Below are positions 6,663 through 8,380 of a stretch of 8,380 nt of DNA, piece by piece. The position numbers were made by a program, and so were the translations under genes. Numbering within the stretch: the first letter of the stretch is position 1; every line of letters begins with the position of its first letter. Source of the DNA: an uncultured Agathobaculum sp. (lineage in GTDB: Bacteria > Bacillota > Clostridia > Oscillospirales > Butyricicoccaceae); assembly GCA_944380945.1 (NCBI GenBank), contig CALWJG010000066.1:1-8380 (forward strand). Direction: 5' to 3'. Under the pieces are notes generated by a model. The model was not told the origin of the DNA. It was given only the letters and a program-made list of their open reading frames with translations, and searched no databases.

Positions 6663-7168
6663 TGCAGCGCCCCCTTGATCTGGCTGAGCACCTGCGTGCG
6701 GCCGAGCGCGGCCAGCACCAGCACCGAGATCGCCGCGCCCACCGCGGTGGACAGCAGGAAGCTCGGCACAAAGGTGAAGAGCGCCGCCGAGGCGTTGTTC
6801 ATCAGCAGCGCGGCGACCGGGTAGGACGCCATGCCGCCCAGAATGCCGGTGCCGAACACCTCGCCCACATAGGCGACCGGCAGGCGCGGCCACGCCTTAT
6901 ACAGCAGGCCGCACAGCAGTGCGCCGATCATCGAGCCCGGGAAAGCGAGCAGCGTGCCCAGACCCAGCAGGTTGCGCAGCAGCGAGGCGACGAACGCCAT
7001 GCCGAACGCATAGCCGGGGCCGAGGAACACCGCGCCCAGCACGTTGACCATGTGCTGCACCGGCGAGCACTTGGAGCCGAACATCGGGATGGAAAACAGG
7101 CTGCCCACGACCGCGACCGCGACGAGCATGGCGGCGATGGTCAGCTTACGGATGGATTTGCTGTTCAT
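6659..7168 (-). CDS. thiW: ECF transporter S component for thiazole precursor (ThiW)
   Basis: A 169-residue membrane protein with about five or six hydrophobic segments, matching the ThiW family of substrate-capture (S) components. It is thought to bind hydroxyethylthiazole and to work with the shared EcfA/EcfA'/EcfT energizing module. The conserved ThiW block covers residues 26-80: SIPMFGSKCSPVQHMVNVLG, then LRNLLGLGTLLAFPGSMIGA. Next comes a short basic KAWPR loop, then further segments with GILGGMASYPVA. ATG at 7168 overlaps the thiD stop (ATGA, 7165-7168) and has an excellent AGGAGG (7176-7181) 7 bases upstream. The stop overlaps the thiM TTG. No ECF ATPase or T component is present here, so that module must be elsewhere. 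The neighbour ThiM uses the same substrate, which supports the call. Confidence 0.92.
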   Translation of the reverse strand: MNSKSIRKLTIAAMLVAVAVVGSLFSIPMFGSKCSPVQHMVNVLGAVFLGPGYAFGMAFVASLLRNLLGLGTLLAFPGSMIGALLCGLLYKAWPRLPVAYVGEVFGTGILGGMASYPVAALLMNNASAALFTFVPSFLLSTAVGAAISVLVLAALGRTQVLSQIKGALH

Positions 7169-7965
7169 TTTACTTCCTCCTCCGGAAAAATACGACAGAA
7201 ATGATTGAGCGGACCGCAGCCGCGGCCCAGTCCGGGCGCATGGCGGATGGCGTCGGTCACATAGGCCTTGGCGCGCTCGACCGCCTCGGGCACGCTGCAC
7301 CCCAGCGCCAGATTGGACGCGATGGCGGACGAGAGCGTGCAGCCCGTGCCGTGCGTGCTGGTGGTGTCGAGCTGCTCGATCTCATAGCGGCGGAAGCAAA
7401 CGCCGTCATACAGCACATCGACCGCGCCCTCCATGTTCTTGCCGCCCTTGACCAGCACGTTTTTGCAGCCCTTGGCGTGGATGCGGCGCGCGGCCTCCTC
7501 CATGTCCGCCGGCGTTTTGATCGGCATATCCGCCAGATACTGCGCCTCCGGGATATTGGGTGTGAGCACCTCGGCAAAGGGCAGCACGGTCCGGATCAGC
7601 GCGCCGACCGATTCGGGCGCCATGAGCGCGTCGCCGTTTTTGGCGAACATGACCGGATCGACGACGATGTGCGGCGGCTGATACTGCTGCAGCTTGCCCG
7701 CGACCGCCTCCATGCAGGCCGGCGAGGACAGCATGCCGATCTTGACCGCGTCCGGCGTGATGTCCTCAAACACCGCATCGATCTGCTCCTCGATCATCTT
7801 CGGGCTGACGTCCTGAATATCGATCACGCGCGCGGTGTTCTCCGCCACGACCGACACGATCACGCTCATGCCGAACACGCCGTGCGCGGCCATGGTCTTG
7901 AGGTCGGCCTGCACGCCCGCGCCGCCCGAGCAGTCCGAGCCCGCGATGGTGAGCACTTTTTTCAT
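7165..7965 (-). CDS. thiD: Hydroxymethylpyrimidine/phosphomethylpyrimidine kinase (ThiD)
   Basis: A 266-residue cytoplasmic kinase, the same length as E. coli ThiD. It phosphorylates HMP to HMP-P and then HMP-PP, the pyrimidine donor for thiamin phosphate. Landmarks are IAGSDCSGGAGVQADLKT (7-24), KIGML (75-79), VVDPVMFAKNGD (101-112), TPNIPEA (135-141), VKGG (172-175) and the catalytic loop THGTGCTLSSA (204-214) with Cys209. One oddity is AENT at 41-44: Glu42 stands where the enterobacterial enzyme has Gln44, which contacts the pyrimidine. ATG at 7965 is supported by AGGAGGG (7973-7979), 7 bases upstream. The open frame to 8043 crosses the terminator and is not coding. As first gene of the operon, it lies directly behind the TPP riboswitch terminator. 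It receives HMP from TenA and probably from ThiXYZ import. Confidence 0.96.
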   Translation of the reverse strand: MKKVLTIAGSDCSGGAGVQADLKTMAAHGVFGMSVIVSVVAENTARVIDIQDVSPKMIEEQIDAVFEDITPDAVKIGMLSSPACMEAVAGKLQQYQPPHIVVDPVMFAKNGDALMAPESVGALIRTVLPFAEVLTPNIPEAQYLADMPIKTPADMEEAARRIHAKGCKNVLVKGGKNMEGAVDVLYDGVCFRRYEIEQLDTTSTHGTGCTLSSAIASNLALGCSVPEAVERAKAYVTDAIRHAPGLGRGCGPLNHFCRIFPEEEVK

Positions 7966-7996
7966 TCTTTTTCCCTCCTGCTTTGTCTTTTTCACG

Positions 7997-8025
7997 AAAA
8001 AAGGACATCCCCCTGCGGGATGTCC
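7997..8025 (-). terminator. Intrinsic terminator of the TPP riboswitch (expression platform)
   Basis: On the - strand, GGACATCCC (8017-8025) and GGGATGTCC (8003-8011) form a perfect 9-bp stem with a 5-base loop, followed at once by T6 (7997-8002). It lies between the TPP aptamer and thiD, ending 31 bases before the thiD start. The arm CATCCC (8017-8022) can pair instead with GGGATG (8076-8081) at the 3' end of the aptamer. That is the expected anti-terminator when TPP is absent. Confidence 0.92.
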
Positions 8026-8042
8026 CTGAATATACGTCCACA

Positions 8043-8059
8043 CCCGCGCTCGGCGCGGG
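8043..8059 (-). other. GC-rich linker hairpin between aptamer and terminator
   Basis: The arms CCCGCGC and GCGCGGG form a perfect 7-bp stem with a 3-base loop. It has no T run. It sits in the linker of the riboswitch leader and may fold on its own, bringing the aptamer 3' end close to the terminator arm or pausing the polymerase. That role is inferred. Confidence 0.55.
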
Positions 8060-8070
8060 GAAACGGCTTT

Positions 8071-8161
8071 TTCCGCATCCCTACGTTGGCATTATCCAAA
8101 TCAGGTAAGGTCGAGGCGGTACAGCCTCCTCTCAGCCCCTTTTCCGGAGCTCCCTTGCGAA
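8071..8161 (-). promoter_or_regulatory. TPP riboswitch (THI element)
   Basis: Read on the - strand, this contains the hallmark cores of the TPP aptamer. One is GGGGCTGAGAG (around 8130-8140). The other is ACCTGA followed by TTTGGATAATGCCAACG, then TAGGGATG (around 8076-8106). P5 is TTGG/CCAA around ATAATG; P2 is AAGG/CCTT; P3 is GCTCC/GGGGC. An optional extra stem, GAGGC/GCCTC, lies between them. P1 is TTCGCA (8156-8161) with TGCGGAA (8071-8077), with one bulged G. It lies just downstream of a promoter and ahead of a terminator, so it should switch off the whole thi operon when TPP is plentiful. Confidence 0.96.
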
Positions 8162-8165
8162 TAAT

Positions 8166-8194
8166 AGAGTAGCATTTTGTCAGGCTTTTGTCAA
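8166..8194 (-). promoter_or_regulatory. Vegetative sigma-A type promoter of the thi operon
   Basis: On the - strand a perfect -35 TTGACA (8189-8194) is followed by a 17-base spacer and a weak -10 TACTCT (8166-8171). The -10 keeps the TAnnnT frame and is preceded by TGC, an extended -10. The predicted start of transcription, about 8158-8162, falls at the first stem of the TPP aptamer, as expected. Confidence 0.7.
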
Positions 8195-8278
8195 GCATTG
8201 CCTGCGCCGCCCCTCCCCTTTTAACAGCCGCGCGGCGGCGTCCGCCTCAAGCTGCAGCTGGAACGACAAACGGGCATA

Positions 8279-8299
8279 GCAGGCGCGCGCCTGCGCGCC
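8279..8299. repeat. GC-rich overlapping inverted repeats after an unidentified gene
   Basis: GCAGGCGC followed by GCGCCTGC (8279-8294) is a perfect 16-base palindrome. An overlapping alternative hairpin has arms GGCGCGC (8282-8288) and GCGCGCC (8293-8299) with a 4-base loop. They start 8 bases after the stop codon at 8308 on the - strand and could form the 3' end structure of that transcript. There is no T run, so a classic terminator is not supported. A further palindrome, GCCGCGCGGC, lies at 8227-8236. Confidence 0.4.
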
Positions 8300-8307
8300 A
8301 CTTTCGC

Positions 8308-8380
8308 TTATTTTTCCATGGTCTTCGCCGCAATATCCTTGAGTTCGTCCGCGGACATGCGCTTTGTCTCCTGTCCGCTG
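8308..8380 (-). CDS. 3' end of an unidentified gene (partial, runs off the window)
   Basis: On the - strand one frame (first full codon at 8379) gives 23 residues ending DELKDIAAKTMEK and a TAA at 8308-8310. The charged, helix-like sequence with common codons looks like a genuine C-terminus, and the other frames over this stretch look poor. An in-frame ATG would leave only 16 residues, so this is most likely the tail of a longer gene outside the window. I cannot name the family. It points the same way as the thi operon but is separated from it by the thi promoter and about 110 bases of GC-rich repeats. Confidence 0.6.
   Translation of the reverse strand, partial: SGQETKRMSADELKDIAAKTMEK

Noticed and set aside
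7201..8172. A 323-codon open frame on the + strand opposite thiD and the riboswitch
   Set aside because: It reads through the TPP aptamer and terminator, has a His/Arg/Asp-rich shadow composition, and opposes a textbook thiD.
8279..8299. An intrinsic terminator of the edge gene
   Set aside because: The hairpin is strong, but neither strand has a T run after it.
1..8380. A CRISPR array, insertion sequence, prophage, tRNA or defence system
   Set aside because: No direct repeat arrays, transposase or integrase motifs, cloverleaf structures or nuclease-type genes are visible. All but the edges is explained by housekeeping salvage and transport genes.

Overview
The window is GC-rich and densely coded. 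It looks like a chromosomal stretch from a high-GC member of the Firmicutes, most likely a gut-type clostridium of the Oscillospiraceae/Ruminococcaceae kind. The reasons are strong AGGAGG ribosome binding sites, a DUF951 gene (a family I know from Firmicutes), a lipobox-anchored binding protein, a ThiW-type transporter component and Firmicute-like protein sequences. The organism is inferred from these features; no taxonomic marker gene is present.

Left part (1-2390, + strand): the possible last codons of an upstream gene are followed by a compact operon. It holds a small DUF951 protein, a uridine phosphorylase-like nucleoside phosphorylase, and a MATE-family exporter. The genes overlap by 7 and 4 bases, so translation is probably coupled. 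A perfect 14-bp hairpin flanked by A and T runs (2391-2427) ends this operon and also the convergent operon on the other strand.

Right part (2444-8194, - strand): one long thiamin-precursor salvage operon, read from right to left. A promoter (8166-8194) leads into a TPP riboswitch (8071-8161) and an intrinsic terminator (7997-8025). Then come thiD (HMP/HMP-P kinase), thiW (S component of an ECF transporter for the thiazole precursor), thiM (hydroxyethylthiazole kinase), tenA (aminopyrimidine aminohydrolase), and an ABC importer for the pyrimidine precursor: ATPase (thiZ), permease (thiX) and lipoprotein (thiY). The genes form three tightly coupled blocks: thiD-thiW-thiM, tenA-thiZ-thiX, and thiY alone. 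Gaps of 66 and 117 bases, both containing hairpins, separate the blocks. Together they take up and phosphorylate both halves of thiamin. The coupling enzyme ThiE and the de novo genes (thiC, thiG and others) are not in the window and would have to be elsewhere.

Right edge (8195-8380): the last 23 codons of an unidentified gene on the - strand, then about 110 bases with GC-rich inverted repeats before the thi promoter.

I see no mobile element, CRISPR array, tRNA or rRNA, and nothing that looks like a new system. The best leads are the riboswitch switching mechanism, the Gln-to-Glu changes in two active sites, and the gapped expression of the binding protein.
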